From: Bdellovibrionota bacterium | Lineage (GTDB): Bacteria; Bdellovibrionota; Bdellovibrionia; Bdellovibrionales; JAEYZS01 | Assembly (NCBI GenBank): GCA_963169805.1 | Contig: CAUJDY010000016.1 | Coordinates: forward strand, 1 to 39,671 | Reading direction: 5' to 3' | Length of the DNA stretch: 39,671 bases | Part shown: positions 25,380-33,660 of the stretch, piece after piece | Numbering within the stretch: the first letter of the stretch is position 1 | How the letters are laid out: every line of letters begins with the position of its first letter | The notes under the pieces: generated by a model | Seen by the model: only the letters and a program-made list of their open reading frames with translations | Databases searched by the model: none | What the model was told of the DNA's origin: nothing | Translations under genes and position numbers: made by a program

Positions 25380-25397
25380 CCCCGAATATTTATTTTT
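25362..25397 (+). terminator. Terminator hairpin overlapping the stop codon of the HExxH gene
   Basis: GGGGCTAG - loop AAACTA - CTAGCCCC is a perfect 8-bp stem (25362-25369 and 25376-25383), followed by GAATATTTATTTTTT. The TAG stop codon lies inside the right arm, so termination takes place with almost no 3' UTR. Confidence 0.75.
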
Positions 25398-27774
25398 TAG
25401 GAGTCGTTTTAAGATCGGCAAGTGCCGCAAAGGGATTATTAAATACCGGCTTAGGTTTTGGTGCAGGACGATCATTCCTTTGGAATCCCTTTTGGCCACC
25501 GGAAGGACGCGCTCCTAGCTTACCATCTCTAGGTTTAAAGCTCTTTGACGGCTGTTTATTTTGCTGAGGAGGCCTCTCAACTCTGGCAGGGCGTTCAGCC
25601 CTAGCAGGCGCCTCTGTTAGTTTCATAGTCAAAAATATTTGATTTTTTTCTAGATCAATTTTCAAAACTTTAACTTCAACCTGATCACCAGGTGATACGA
25701 CTTTTCTTGGATCGTCCACGAATTGATGCGTCAGTTGTGAAATATGAACCAACCCATCCTGATGAACACCTATATCCACAAAGGCCCCAAAATTTGTAAC
25801 ATTCGTAACAATTCCAGGGCAGATCATATTTTCCTTAAGATCTTTAACCTCAAAGATGTCATCTCTGTATGAAAATACCTTAAATGGATCTCGCGGATCA
25901 CGGCCAGGCTTTTCAAGCTCTTTAATAATGTCATCAAAAGTGTACTGCCCCACAAGTTCTGCCCATTTTGTGCGAAGTGAAACAAGTTTCTTTGCACCGT
26001 CCCCAATCAAACTAGACACGGTTCCACCTAACTCCTGAGCCATCTCTCGAACGGCAGAATATCTCTCCGGGTGAATTCCTGTTTGATCAAGAACATGCAC
26101 TCCACCTTGAATTCTCAAAAATCCAGCAGCTTGCTCATAAACTTTTGTAGAAAAATTAGATACTTTTAAAAGTTCGGATCGATCTTTAAATAATCCATTT
26201 GTATTTCTATGAGTTACTATATTTTTAGCAATTGCAGGACCAATTCCAGATACAAACTGAAGTAAGTATGGCGAAGCCGTATTCACATCAACACCCACAG
26301 TGTTCACACAAGACTCTACAACAGACCCAAGAGCTTTCTCAAGTCGTGTTGGGGTGACATCGTGCTGATATTGTCCTACACCAATTGATTTTGGATCAAT
26401 CTTCACAAGTTCAGAAAGAGGGTCTTGTAAGCGTCTCGCAATAGAAATTGCGCCACGAACTGTAATATCTAATTCAGGGAACTCTTCTCTTGCTATTTCA
26501 CTTGCAGAATAAACAGAAGCACCGGACTCATTCACCATAACAACAGGAACTTTTGAATCTAACTTAGTAAGAATTTTCTTAATAAAAATCTCAGTTTCTC
26601 TACCTGCAGTTCCATTTCCTACGGCAATCGCATCTAATTTCACACTTTTGAGGAGCTCAGAAAACAGTTTCTCGGCATTTGACTCTGCATTTGCTCCAAG
26701 GATGTCCATTATTGTATGAGAAATATACTTTCCAGTCAGGTCTACAAGTGCAACCTTTGATCCTGTTTTTAAACCAGGATCAATTCCCAAAACACATTTT
26801 GCTCCAAATGGAGATGCTAATAAAATCTTTCTAACATTTTCAGCAAACACCTCTATCGCATGAAGATCTGATGTGTCCTTAAGCTTCTTGTGTATTTCAT
26901 TTGAAATTGACGGCATAACATGAATATCCAAAGCATTTTTAGCCATCTCTTCAAGAAATGGACGAGCTTGGTTTTTGGTAGATACACTAAAATCAACAAA
27001 ATGCTTTAGCATTTGATCGTAGTCACCTTCTATCGTAAGGGTGAGCTCTGCCTCATTCCATCCGCGTCTCATTGCCATGTATCTGTAAGATACTTTTTGA
27101 GTCAGAAGCTTTTGTATTCCTTCTTGAAAATCCGCGTACATATCATATTTTGAATTTGCTTTGAACTGCTTGCCCTTTTTACTAACAACACGTCCTTTTT
27201 CCATAAGGTGATCACGAACAAAAGTTCTAAGCCCCTGATCATTTGTAAGCTTCTCAATTAAGATTGCCTCGGCTCCTTTTAGAACCTCTTGATAAGTAGC
27301 ATACTGGTGCTCAACATTTAAAAAATCTTTAGCTTTTACTTCAAGGGCCATTGCGTCTTGCAATTTGCCAGAACCAAGCTCCCAAATCCAATTTGCAAAT
27401 GGTTCAATACCCGCTTCGCGAGCCATCTTTGCTTTCGTTTTTCTTTTCTTTTTGTACGGGCGATACAACTCCTCAAGTTCATCAATATCAGAAGTCGTTA
27501 TGAGCCGATTTTTAAGTTCATCCGTTAGGTTACCTTGAGCCTCAATCTCTTTTACAACAAAAGCTTGTCTTGCAATCAACTCATTATAACTTTCATGAGT
27601 TTCAATGACGTCTCGAATTTGCACTTCATCAAGATTGCCTGTTTTTTCTTTACGATAGCGTGCTATGAAAGGGACAGTACCTCCTTGCTTATGCAGCTCT
27701 AGAACTGCCTGAACAGAATGCGAGGAAATTTTTGGTAAATGCGACTTGAAGTATGATTCCAGGGTTACTGCCAT
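25390..27774 (-). CDS. tex: Tex family RNA-binding transcription accessory protein
   Basis: Tex is a cytoplasmic nucleic-acid-binding protein related to eukaryotic Spt6. Signature parts are VPFIARYRKEKTGNLDEVQIRDV (N-terminal helical region), ELYRPYKKKRKTKAKMAREAGIEP, the YqgF-like RNase-fold segment CVLGIDPGLKTGSKVALVD, the helix-hairpin-helix region VNTASPYLLQFVSGIGPAIAKNIV, and the C-terminal S1 domain GIVTNVTNFGAFVDIGVHQDGLVHISQL. After S1 comes a ~70-residue low-complexity tail rich in Arg, Pro and Lys (ARAERPARVERPP...), likely an RNA-binding extension. At 794 residues it is of usual length. It has its own transcription unit, divergent from infA. Confidence 0.95.
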   Translation of the reverse strand: MAVTLESYFKSHLPKISSHSVQAVLELHKQGGTVPFIARYRKEKTGNLDEVQIRDVIETHESYNELIARQAFVVKEIEAQGNLTDELKNRLITTSDIDELEELYRPYKKKRKTKAKMAREAGIEPFANWIWELGSGKLQDAMALEVKAKDFLNVEHQYATYQEVLKGAEAILIEKLTNDQGLRTFVRDHLMEKGRVVSKKGKQFKANSKYDMYADFQEGIQKLLTQKVSYRYMAMRRGWNEAELTLTIEGDYDQMLKHFVDFSVSTKNQARPFLEEMAKNALDIHVMPSISNEIHKKLKDTSDLHAIEVFAENVRKILLASPFGAKCVLGIDPGLKTGSKVALVDLTGKYISHTIMDILGANAESNAEKLFSELLKSVKLDAIAVGNGTAGRETEIFIKKILTKLDSKVPVVMVNESGASVYSASEIAREEFPELDITVRGAISIARRLQDPLSELVKIDPKSIGVGQYQHDVTPTRLEKALGSVVESCVNTVGVDVNTASPYLLQFVSGIGPAIAKNIVTHRNTNGLFKDRSELLKVSNFSTKVYEQAAGFLRIQGGVHVLDQTGIHPERYSAVREMAQELGGTVSSLIGDGAKKLVSLRTKWAELVGQYTFDDIIKELEKPGRDPRDPFKVFSYRDDIFEVKDLKENMICPGIVTNVTNFGAFVDIGVHQDGLVHISQLTHQFVDDPRKVVSPGDQVEVKVLKIDLEKNQIFLTMKLTEAPARAERPARVERPPQQNKQPSKSFKPRDGKLGARPSGGQKGFQRNDRPAPKPKPVFNNPFAALADLKTTPKK

Positions 27775-27856
27775 ATCGTTCTATCTCTCCTATTGAGTAA
27801 GTAATTTCTCCTTTATAATCAAAGTCTTGCCCGAATAGAACAGGCTTTTTTACTTA

Positions 27857-27885
27857 TTGACAAAACGAGTAAAAAATCGTTTTAT
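27857..27885 (+). promoter_or_regulatory. Predicted promoter of infA placing the start site at the ATG (leaderless)
   Basis: TTGACA (27857-27862, perfect -35), a 17-base spacer and TTTTAT (27880-27885, 4/6 to TATAAT) are followed by 7 bases and then the infA ATG. Transcription would begin at or within one or two bases of the start codon. There is no Shine-Dalgarno sequence upstream of the ATG, consistent with a leaderless message. Confidence 0.5.
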
Positions 27886-27892
27886 TGCCCGC

Positions 27893-28111
27893 ATGGCAAG
27901 AGATGATTTAGCACAAATTGAAGGTAAGGTTGTGGACGCTGGAGCTGGCGGTCTTTATAAGGTCGAGCTCGATAACGGCATGACAATCAGTACAAAACTT
28001 TGCGGAAAAATGAGACGATTTAACATTCGCGTTGTCGTTGGTGACAAAGTAACTGTTGGCGTATCACCCTACGATCCAACTCACGGACTTATTTTATTCA
28101 GACACAAGTAA
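27893..28111 (+). CDS. infA: Translation initiation factor IF-1
   Basis: IF-1 is the small S1/OB-fold protein that occupies the ribosomal A site during initiation. MARDDLAQIEGKVVDAGAGGLYKVELDNGMTISTKLCGKMRRFNIRVVVGDKVTVGVSPYDPTHGLILFRHK gives 72 residues, exactly the family length, with the usual KMRR.NIR and VGD.V.V..SPYD landmarks. The ORF track began at a TTG 12 codons upstream; that TTG is part of a perfect -35 box, and the extension is not found in IF-1 proteins, so the ATG at 27893 is chosen. No ribosome binding site is visible. Confidence 0.95.
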   Translation: MARDDLAQIEGKVVDAGAGGLYKVELDNGMTISTKLCGKMRRFNIRVVVGDKVTVGVSPYDPTHGLILFRHK

Positions 28112-28116
28112 AACTG

Positions 28117-28566
28117 TCAGGTATTCTTGTAATTCACAATTAACGTTTTTAGACCTACTTCGAATAAAACATCGATGTAGTTATCACGTCTTTGAACAAC
28201 CACACCCCAACCATGAATTTTGTGTTGTAAAGGTGTTTTCACGTCAAAATTTCCACTCATAATATAATTTTCTGGAGCCTTGTCTGCGAATTGCTTTTGA
28301 AATTTGAGCCACTTTTTATAGTTATCAAGCTGCTCTTCAGAGAAATTTTTAGTATCAGGTCTTGGCTTTTCTAAAGCTGTAGCAGAGGTTTCTTGAACCA
28401 ATGTCTTTTTTTTCTGCTTCTCAGATACTTGCAGTGTGACTTTTTCGAGTTGCACTGTTTTGGTCACAACAAGTTTCTTTCCAGCTTTTTTAATGATTGG
28501 CTTTGACACAGCTTTTTTAACAGATTTTGTTTTAGTTACGGCTATTTTCTTCTTTTTCTTTTGCAT
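28117..28566 (-). CDS. Lysine-rich protein with small C-terminal beta domain, unknown function
   Basis: The first ~70 of 149 residues are highly basic and repetitive (KKAVSKPIIKKAGKKLVVTKT), like histone H1-type or RNA-binding tails. The C-terminal ~45 residues (TPLQHKIHGWGVVVQRRDNYIDVLFEVGLKTLIVNYKN) resemble the small Tudor/SH3-like modules with pattern H..FG.G.V...D....V.F..G.K.L. There is no signal peptide, so it is probably cytoplasmic and nucleic-acid-associated (inference). The gene converges with infA, 5 bases apart. GGGGGA lies 3-4 bases before the ATG. Confidence 0.6.
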   Translation of the reverse strand: MQKKKKKIAVTKTKSVKKAVSKPIIKKAGKKLVVTKTVQLEKVTLQVSEKQKKKTLVQETSATALEKPRPDTKNFSEEQLDNYKKWLKFQKQFADKAPENYIMSGNFDVKTPLQHKIHGWGVVVQRRDNYIDVLFEVGLKTLIVNYKNT

Positions 28567-28695
28567 ATTTCCCCCGATTACTCATACCTGTTTAAGAGAC
28601 GATCAGTAGTAGACTTCCACAAGAACAACGAGTACAAAAAGAATATGCAGCATACGCCTCGACAGGTATTAAGATTTAATTAAGAAGGAAGAAGA

Positions 28696-29751
28696 ATGTC
28701 AATAAGTTGTTCTCAACTCAAAGAGACTTTGCCTAATTTAATTACAGAAGTGCGCGGAAGTTTATCAGCGAGCTTTAAAATAGTATCCCCCGCAGATAAT
28801 ACGACCAGTAGCTCCATAGTATTTATACACCAAGAGAAGTATCTTGAGACTGCCTTAAAAAGCTCAGCAAGCATTCTAGTTACAAGTAGTAGCCTTGCCA
28901 ACCAAATCGGAGAGACCTCAAAAACTATTCTTATTTCTCCTAATGTCTACCTAGCGATGGCAAAGACACTAGAAGTATTTTTCCCTGAGTATTCGACAAA
29001 AAAAGGATATATCCACCCGACCGCCATAGTTTCATCAGCAGCTCAAGTCTCTTCAGAGGCCCATATTGGTCCCTACTGTGTTATTGGGGATAATGTCCAA
29101 GTAGAGTCTGGGGCTTGTTTAGATTCTCATGTAACCGTAGATGCAAACTCTAAAATTGGAACAAACACCCATATCTTCCCAAATGTCTACATCGGGCCGC
29201 GTACGCAGATAGGCTCCTCCTGCGAAATCAAGGCAAATACTGTAGTTGGCGGTGAAGGTTTTGGATTTGCTCACGACGAGAAAGGTCAACACCACAGAAT
29301 TCCACAAAAAGGAAGAGTCGTCATAGAAAACAATGTTTCTATTGGATCGATGTGCGCAATAGACCGAGCTACACTTGAAAATGGTGAAACTCGTATTGGC
29401 GAAGGCACAAAAATTGATAATCATATCCAGATTGCTCATAACGTAAAAATTGGCAAGCACTGCGTATTTGCTGGAGGCACTGTGATTGCAGGCTCAACTA
29501 CGATAGGGAATTATTGCGTTGTTGGTGGACACAGTTCAATTGCAGGACACATTACAATTTGCGATAAAGTCCACCTTGGCGGCAGATCAGGAGTTACGGG
29601 ACACATAGACAAGCCCGGCGCCTACACAGGTCTTCCATTGCAGCCACTCAGAGACCACCTCAAAACAGAAGCATACTTAAAGCAACTTCCACAGTTTACT
29701 AAGAAGGTTCAAAAACTCCTCAAGAAACTAGGACTCGAGGAGACTTTATGA
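28696..29751 (+). CDS. lpxD: UDP-3-O-(3-hydroxyacyl)glucosamine N-acyltransferase
   Basis: LpxD adds the second hydroxyacyl chain in lipid A synthesis at the cytoplasmic side. The N-terminal ~100 residues form the uridine-binding domain, and from HPTAIVSSAAQVSSEAHIGPYCVIGDNV on there are many left-handed beta-helix hexapeptide repeats. Diagnostic LpxD segments are VVGGEGFGFAHDEKGQHHRIPQKGRVVIENNVSIGSMCAIDRATL and KIDNHIQIAHNVKIGKHC, with the catalytic histidine in this region, and a C-terminal helix. Its 351 residues are normal. AAGGA stands 6 bases before the ATG. It is not in the usual lpxD-fabZ-lpxA cluster but overlaps metG by 4 bases (ATGA). Confidence 0.95.
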   Translation: MSISCSQLKETLPNLITEVRGSLSASFKIVSPADNTTSSSIVFIHQEKYLETALKSSASILVTSSSLANQIGETSKTILISPNVYLAMAKTLEVFFPEYSTKKGYIHPTAIVSSAAQVSSEAHIGPYCVIGDNVQVESGACLDSHVTVDANSKIGTNTHIFPNVYIGPRTQIGSSCEIKANTVVGGEGFGFAHDEKGQHHRIPQKGRVVIENNVSIGSMCAIDRATLENGETRIGEGTKIDNHIQIAHNVKIGKHCVFAGGTVIAGSTTIGNYCVVGGHSSIAGHITICDKVHLGGRSGVTGHIDKPGAYTGLPLQPLRDHLKTEAYLKQLPQFTKKVQKLLKKLGLEETL

Positions 29752-31280
29752 AATTTTATGTTACAACACCCATTTACTACGTAAATGACATTCCACATAT
29801 TGGACATGCTTACACAACTGTCATCGCAGACGTACTCACTCGCTATCATCGCATGTTTGGCGAAGAATCTTACTTTCTGACTGGCGTGGATGAACACGGC
29901 CAAAAGGTTCAAAAGGCAGCAGAAGCTCGCGGAAAAGATCCTCAAACTCACTGCGATGAAATGGTTCTAAACTTTCAAAATGTTTGGAAAGAACTCACAA
30001 TCGCGCCAGATGTTTTTATGCGAACAACATTTCCATACCACAAAAAAGTGGTGCAAGACTGCTTACAACAGTTGTTCGACTGCGGTGATATCTATATTAA
30101 AGAATATGAGGGCTGGTACTCTGTATCAGAGGAAATTTTTTACACTGAAAAAGATCTTGTAAATGGAAAATCACCAGCAGGAAAAGAAGTCACACTTGTA
30201 AAAGAAAAAAATTATTTCTTCAAAATGTCAAAATACCAAGACAGGCTTTTAAAATACATTCATGACAATCCTGAGTTTATTGCTCCAGAAAACAAAAAAA
30301 ATGAAACGCTAGGTTTTTTAAGCAAACCACTGGAAGATTTGTGCATTAGCCGCCCCAAAAGTCGTCTTTCGTGGGGCATTGAGCTTCCGTTTGATAAGGA
30401 GTATGTGACTTATGTTTGGTTTGATGCACTTCTAAACTACACCTCTGCGATTGGATTAAAACAACAAGGCAGAGAACTCGAATTTCAAAACAAGTGGGCA
30501 GCAGCAGTTCACTTGATTGGTAAAGATATTCTAATTACGCATACCGTTTACTGGCCAACAATGCTCATGGCACTAAATCTTCCGTTACCTCGCAAAATTT
30601 TTGCACATGGTTGGTGGCTTACTGCCAACAACTCTAAAATGAGTAAGTCTGAAGGACAAGTTGTAAAGCCATTAGATATGAAAGACATCGTTGGCGTGGA
30701 TGGTTTAAGATACTTCCTCACACGCGATATACACTTCGGCAATGATGCTCAGTTTTCGCAGGATTTAGTTATAAATCGCGTGAACGTAGAATTGGCAAAT
30801 AATTTAGGTAACTTACTAAGCCGTACAACTCAGTTACTACATAAATATTTTGATGGAAAAATACCTGAGAGATCTTCTAATTTAGAATCATCAAAAGAAA
30901 TATCCAAACTAGCACTACAAACATCCACCAGAGTTAGAGAAGATATTTACAATTATTCACCTAATATGGCTGTAGGACATGTCGTTGAACTGCTCACAAA
31001 AACGAACCAATGTTTAGACCAGGAAGCCCCTTGGAAGAAGGCAAAAGAAAATCTTGCTGAGGCAGGCGAAACCCTTCTTACGGTCATGGAAGTTTTGAGA
31101 ATTTCGGCGATTCTGCTTCATCCTGTGATGCCTTCAAAAATGAATGAGTTACTGGAGCGAATTGGGTTTCGAGAAAAAGTAACCTTCGAAGAGGCTCAAA
31201 AATGGTTTGGCTTAACAACTGGATCGACTGTTATTAAAGCAGACCCTCTTTTCCCACGTATTCAGACTGAAAACAAATAA
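29748..31280 (+). CDS. metG: Methionine--tRNA ligase
   Basis: This class Ia synthetase charges tRNA-Met. Near the N-terminus, YVTTPIYYVNDIPHIGHAYTTVIADVL contains the HIGH motif. SKMSKSEGQVV is the KMSKS loop. The connecting region LVNGKSPAGKEVTLVKEKNYFFKMSKYQ has no zinc-knuckle cysteines. The anticodon-binding helical domain fills the C-terminal third. At 510 residues it lacks the EMAP/tRNA-binding extension found in longer (~680) MetG proteins. The start overlaps the lpxD stop (ATGA), and it converges with cdd 15 bases away. Confidence 0.96.
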   Translation: MKFYVTTPIYYVNDIPHIGHAYTTVIADVLTRYHRMFGEESYFLTGVDEHGQKVQKAAEARGKDPQTHCDEMVLNFQNVWKELTIAPDVFMRTTFPYHKKVVQDCLQQLFDCGDIYIKEYEGWYSVSEEIFYTEKDLVNGKSPAGKEVTLVKEKNYFFKMSKYQDRLLKYIHDNPEFIAPENKKNETLGFLSKPLEDLCISRPKSRLSWGIELPFDKEYVTYVWFDALLNYTSAIGLKQQGRELEFQNKWAAAVHLIGKDILITHTVYWPTMLMALNLPLPRKIFAHGWWLTANNSKMSKSEGQVVKPLDMKDIVGVDGLRYFLTRDIHFGNDAQFSQDLVINRVNVELANNLGNLLSRTTQLLHKYFDGKIPERSSNLESSKEISKLALQTSTRVREDIYNYSPNMAVGHVVELLTKTNQCLDQEAPWKKAKENLAEAGETLLTVMEVLRISAILLHPVMPSKMNELLERIGFREKVTFEEAQKWFGLTTGSTVIKADPLFPRIQTENK

Positions 31281-31295
31281 GATAATAGCGCCTGT

Positions 31296-31706
31296 CTACT
31301 TTAAGTCTTTTGGTGTAAATGCTTTGGGCAAAAGATCTTCAGCCTTATAGCACTCAAGAATTTCTTTTGTATTTGCAAGCCAAATACGAGTTTTCGAACT
31401 CATAAACTCTGCTATTACTTGTCTACAGAACCCACAGGGCGGGGTTGCCTTTTTAGCGTCTGTTACAACTACAACTTCTAGTATTTTTTTTTCGGAATTT
31501 TTAACAGCCTCAAATATTGCAACTCTCTCTGCACAAACCGTCCCTCCATAGGAGGCATTCTCTACATTTGTTCCTGTATAAATATTCTTCTGGCTGGTAA
31601 CGATTGCTGCCCCTACTTTGAATTTTGAATAGGGACTGTAGGAATTATCTCGAACTTGAATTGCTTTTTTATGAGCTTTCTTAATAATGTCAGGAATCTT
31701 TGTCAT
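31296..31706 (-). CDS. cdd: Cytidine deaminase
   Basis: This is the zinc enzyme of pyrimidine salvage, cytidine/deoxycytidine to uridine/deoxyuridine. Zinc ligands and catalytic Glu are all present: CAE (Cys58, Glu60) and PPCGFCRQ (Cys91, Cys94). The N-terminal NSYSPYSKFKVGAAIV and GTNVENASYGGTVCAER are family hallmarks. The 136-residue length fits the tetrameric bacterial form. It lies 22 bases downstream of the THUMP methyltransferase and is likely co-transcribed with it. Confidence 0.95.
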   Translation of the reverse strand: MTKIPDIIKKAHKKAIQVRDNSYSPYSKFKVGAAIVTSQKNIYTGTNVENASYGGTVCAERVAIFEAVKNSEKKILEVVVVTDAKKATPPCGFCRQVIAEFMSSKTRIWLANTKEILECYKAEDLLPKAFTPKDLK

Positions 31707-31728
31707 AGGCCCTCACCCTCAAGTACAA

Positions 31729-32850
31729 TTACTTATTAATCTCGTACTTTAAGAATCGACACTCAATTGGTCCATTCCACACAGGAATCCTAGCAGTAGA
31801 TTTAAGACCCATCAAGCCAACTAAATCTTTGTTTCCAGAAATCACCCAGCATGTCCAGCCTTTGAAGTGATTTTTAAGCGCAAAGCCAAGATCACGGTAT
31901 GAGTCTTCGATATCGTGACTCACAAGCCTCTCCCCATAGGGAGGATTAATGATGAGCAATCCTTTTTCAACAGGAGGAACAAGCTCTTGTACAGAAAACC
32001 TTTTGAACTCGCAAAACTCTGCCACACCAGCCGCCTCTGCATTTGCTTTAGCTGCTGCAATAGCTTGCCTATTAACATCATAACCGTAGAACTTTAGAGT
32101 CGTTTCTGTTTTTTCTAAGTTTAGAAACTCCTCAGCAACCCGCCTAAACACATCCGACTTAAAAATTGAAAGTTTGTGAAATCCAAATTTTTTACGATCT
32201 AACATCGGAAATTTATTAAGTGCAAGCAAAGCGGCCTCAATAACAAAAGTTCCTGAACCACACATTGGATCTAGAACACAGACCTCCCGATTCCAACCGG
32301 AAAGAGCTAGCAACCCAGCTGCTAAATGTTCTCTTAATGGCGCCATCGTTGATATCTCACGGTATCCCCTTTGAGATAAAGATTCTCCTGAGGTATCAAA
32401 ACTCATAACAACTTCGTTATGTACAACTCGCACGTGTATTGTGACATCTGGATTATCCTTTTCTACACTTGGACGCTCTCCAGTTTTTTCTCGAAAACGA
32501 TCGACTATAGCATCTTTTACCTTAAGGCCTACAAACCGGTTATCTTTAAAAAAAGAATCCTGAACTGTTGCATTGACTCTTATTGTTTCTTTATTTGAAA
32601 AATACTCCTCAAAAGGAAACTCAAAAACATGTTTATATAACTCATCATTGTTATTCGCTTTAAATTTTTTAATCTCGAGAAGTATACGAGTTGCGATACG
32701 AGAGCCTATGTTGGCTCTAACACACACCTCAAAATCACCTTCAAATCGAGCTCCCAAAAAGTCTCGTTTTACATTTAGACCTAAGGAGAGGAGCTCCTGA
32801 GTTAAAACCTCCTCAAGTCCGAAAGATGTCATAGCATAGAACTGATACAT
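31729..32850 (-). CDS. THUMP-domain class I RNA methyltransferase (RlmL/YpsC-like)
   Basis: The N-terminus MYQFYAMTSFGLEEVLTQELLSLGL and the THUMP region up to VVHNEVVMSFDTSGESLSQRGYR bind RNA. The Rossmann part has LDPMCGSGTFVIEAALLAL (SAM motif I) and the catalytic INPPYGERL (N-P-P-Y, typical of N2-guanine methylation). This is the architecture of the N-terminal half of E. coli RlmKL, which makes m2G2445 in 23S rRNA, and of Bacillus YpsC. The ORF track starts at 32901; the ATG at 32850 has AAAGGA about 7 bases upstream and removes overlap with the divergent amidase gene. The result is 373 residues. Confidence 0.88.
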   Translation of the reverse strand: MYQFYAMTSFGLEEVLTQELLSLGLNVKRDFLGARFEGDFEVCVRANIGSRIATRILLEIKKFKANNNDELYKHVFEFPFEEYFSNKETIRVNATVQDSFFKDNRFVGLKVKDAIVDRFREKTGERPSVEKDNPDVTIHVRVVHNEVVMSFDTSGESLSQRGYREISTMAPLREHLAAGLLALSGWNREVCVLDPMCGSGTFVIEAALLALNKFPMLDRKKFGFHKLSIFKSDVFRRVAEEFLNLEKTETTLKFYGYDVNRQAIAAAKANAEAAGVAEFCEFKRFSVQELVPPVEKGLLIINPPYGERLVSHDIEDSYRDLGFALKNHFKGWTCWVISGNKDLVGLMGLKSTARIPVWNGPIECRFLKYEINK

Positions 32851-32895
32851 GTTTTTTCCTTTATGAGGAGGAACTATTTCATTTAAAATAATTGA

Positions 32896-33660
32896 ATGCA
32901 ATCTGTTCTCATAACATGTCTCTTTTTTTCAGTATTATCGTATGCAACCCCCTATCGAATCGTTGTGGATCCTGGCCATGGAGGAAAAGATACAGGGGCA
33001 AGCCTCAATAATATAAAAGAGTCGGAAATCACTCTACAAATTTCAAAAAAAATTAGAGAGCAATTTCAAGGTACCCCCAATATTGAGGTCTATTTAACAC
33101 GAGAAAATGATTCTATTGTTCCCCTCTTTGAGAGAGCTGAATTGTCCAAACAAAAAAAAGCAGATCTATTTTTAAGTATACACGCCAACAGTTCTCCAGA
33201 TCTTTCAGCAAGAGGGGCTGAGTTTTATTTCCAGAGCCAAATGCCCCCTGATGAGGAAACTCTTTTTTTAGCGAATCGCGAAAATAATGAGGTAGCCACT
33301 AGTAGCGAAGTAAAAGATAAAGGCGATCTAAATACTATTATAGAGGATCTTCAAAAAACAGGTCATGTTTACTCAAGCCAAATATTTGCAGAAACACTTC
33401 TTAAAAACTGGAAAAAAGATTTTAAAGCACGCTCTCAACCCATTCGTCAGGGGCCATTTCACGTTTTAGTTAATGTCCCAATTCCATCTGTACTGATTGA
33501 AGTTGGCTTTATTACAAATACCAAGGATCGTGACAATTTAAGCCTACCCCACAAACAGCAGCGTATTGCTGAAATAATTTTTAACTCAGTAATTGAATAT
33601 AAAGAAAAAATGGACAAAGGGCATTTCTCCAGTCATATTATCTCCCATGCGAATAGATAA
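32896..33660 (+). CDS. N-acetylmuramoyl-L-alanine amidase (Amidase_3, AmiC-like)
   Basis: This periplasmic zinc amidase cleaves the bond between MurNAc and the stem peptide, as in daughter-cell separation. MQSVLITCLFFSVLSYA^TP is a Sec signal peptide. The zinc ligands appear in order: VVDPGHGGKDTGA (His), ESEITL (Glu), FLSIHANSS (His), and the catalytic Glu in VLIEVGFITN. There is no AMIN domain at the N-terminus and no SH3/SPOR domain, so septal targeting must come from elsewhere. No ribosome binding site is near the ATG; GAGGAGGA lies about 24 bases upstream, too far. The stop lies 14 bases inside rph, so the two are coupled. Confidence 0.92.
   Translation: MQSVLITCLFFSVLSYATPYRIVVDPGHGGKDTGASLNNIKESEITLQISKKIREQFQGTPNIEVYLTRENDSIVPLFERAELSKQKKADLFLSIHANSSPDLSARGAEFYFQSQMPPDEETLFLANRENNEVATSSEVKDKGDLNTIIEDLQKTGHVYSSQIFAETLLKNWKKDFKARSQPIRQGPFHVLVNVPIPSVLIEVGFITNTKDRDNLSLPHKQQRIAEIIFNSVIEYKEKMDKGHFSSHIISHANR

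Noticed and set aside
28584-28669. ATACCTGT/ACAGGTAT inverted repeat upstream of lpxD
   Set aside because: Only 8 bp arms separated by 70 bases; such matches are common by chance in a region this size.
32851-32895. GAGGAGGA as the ribosome binding site of the amidase gene
   Set aside because: It lies about 24 bases before the ATG, and the codons between contain an in-frame stop for any nearer start.
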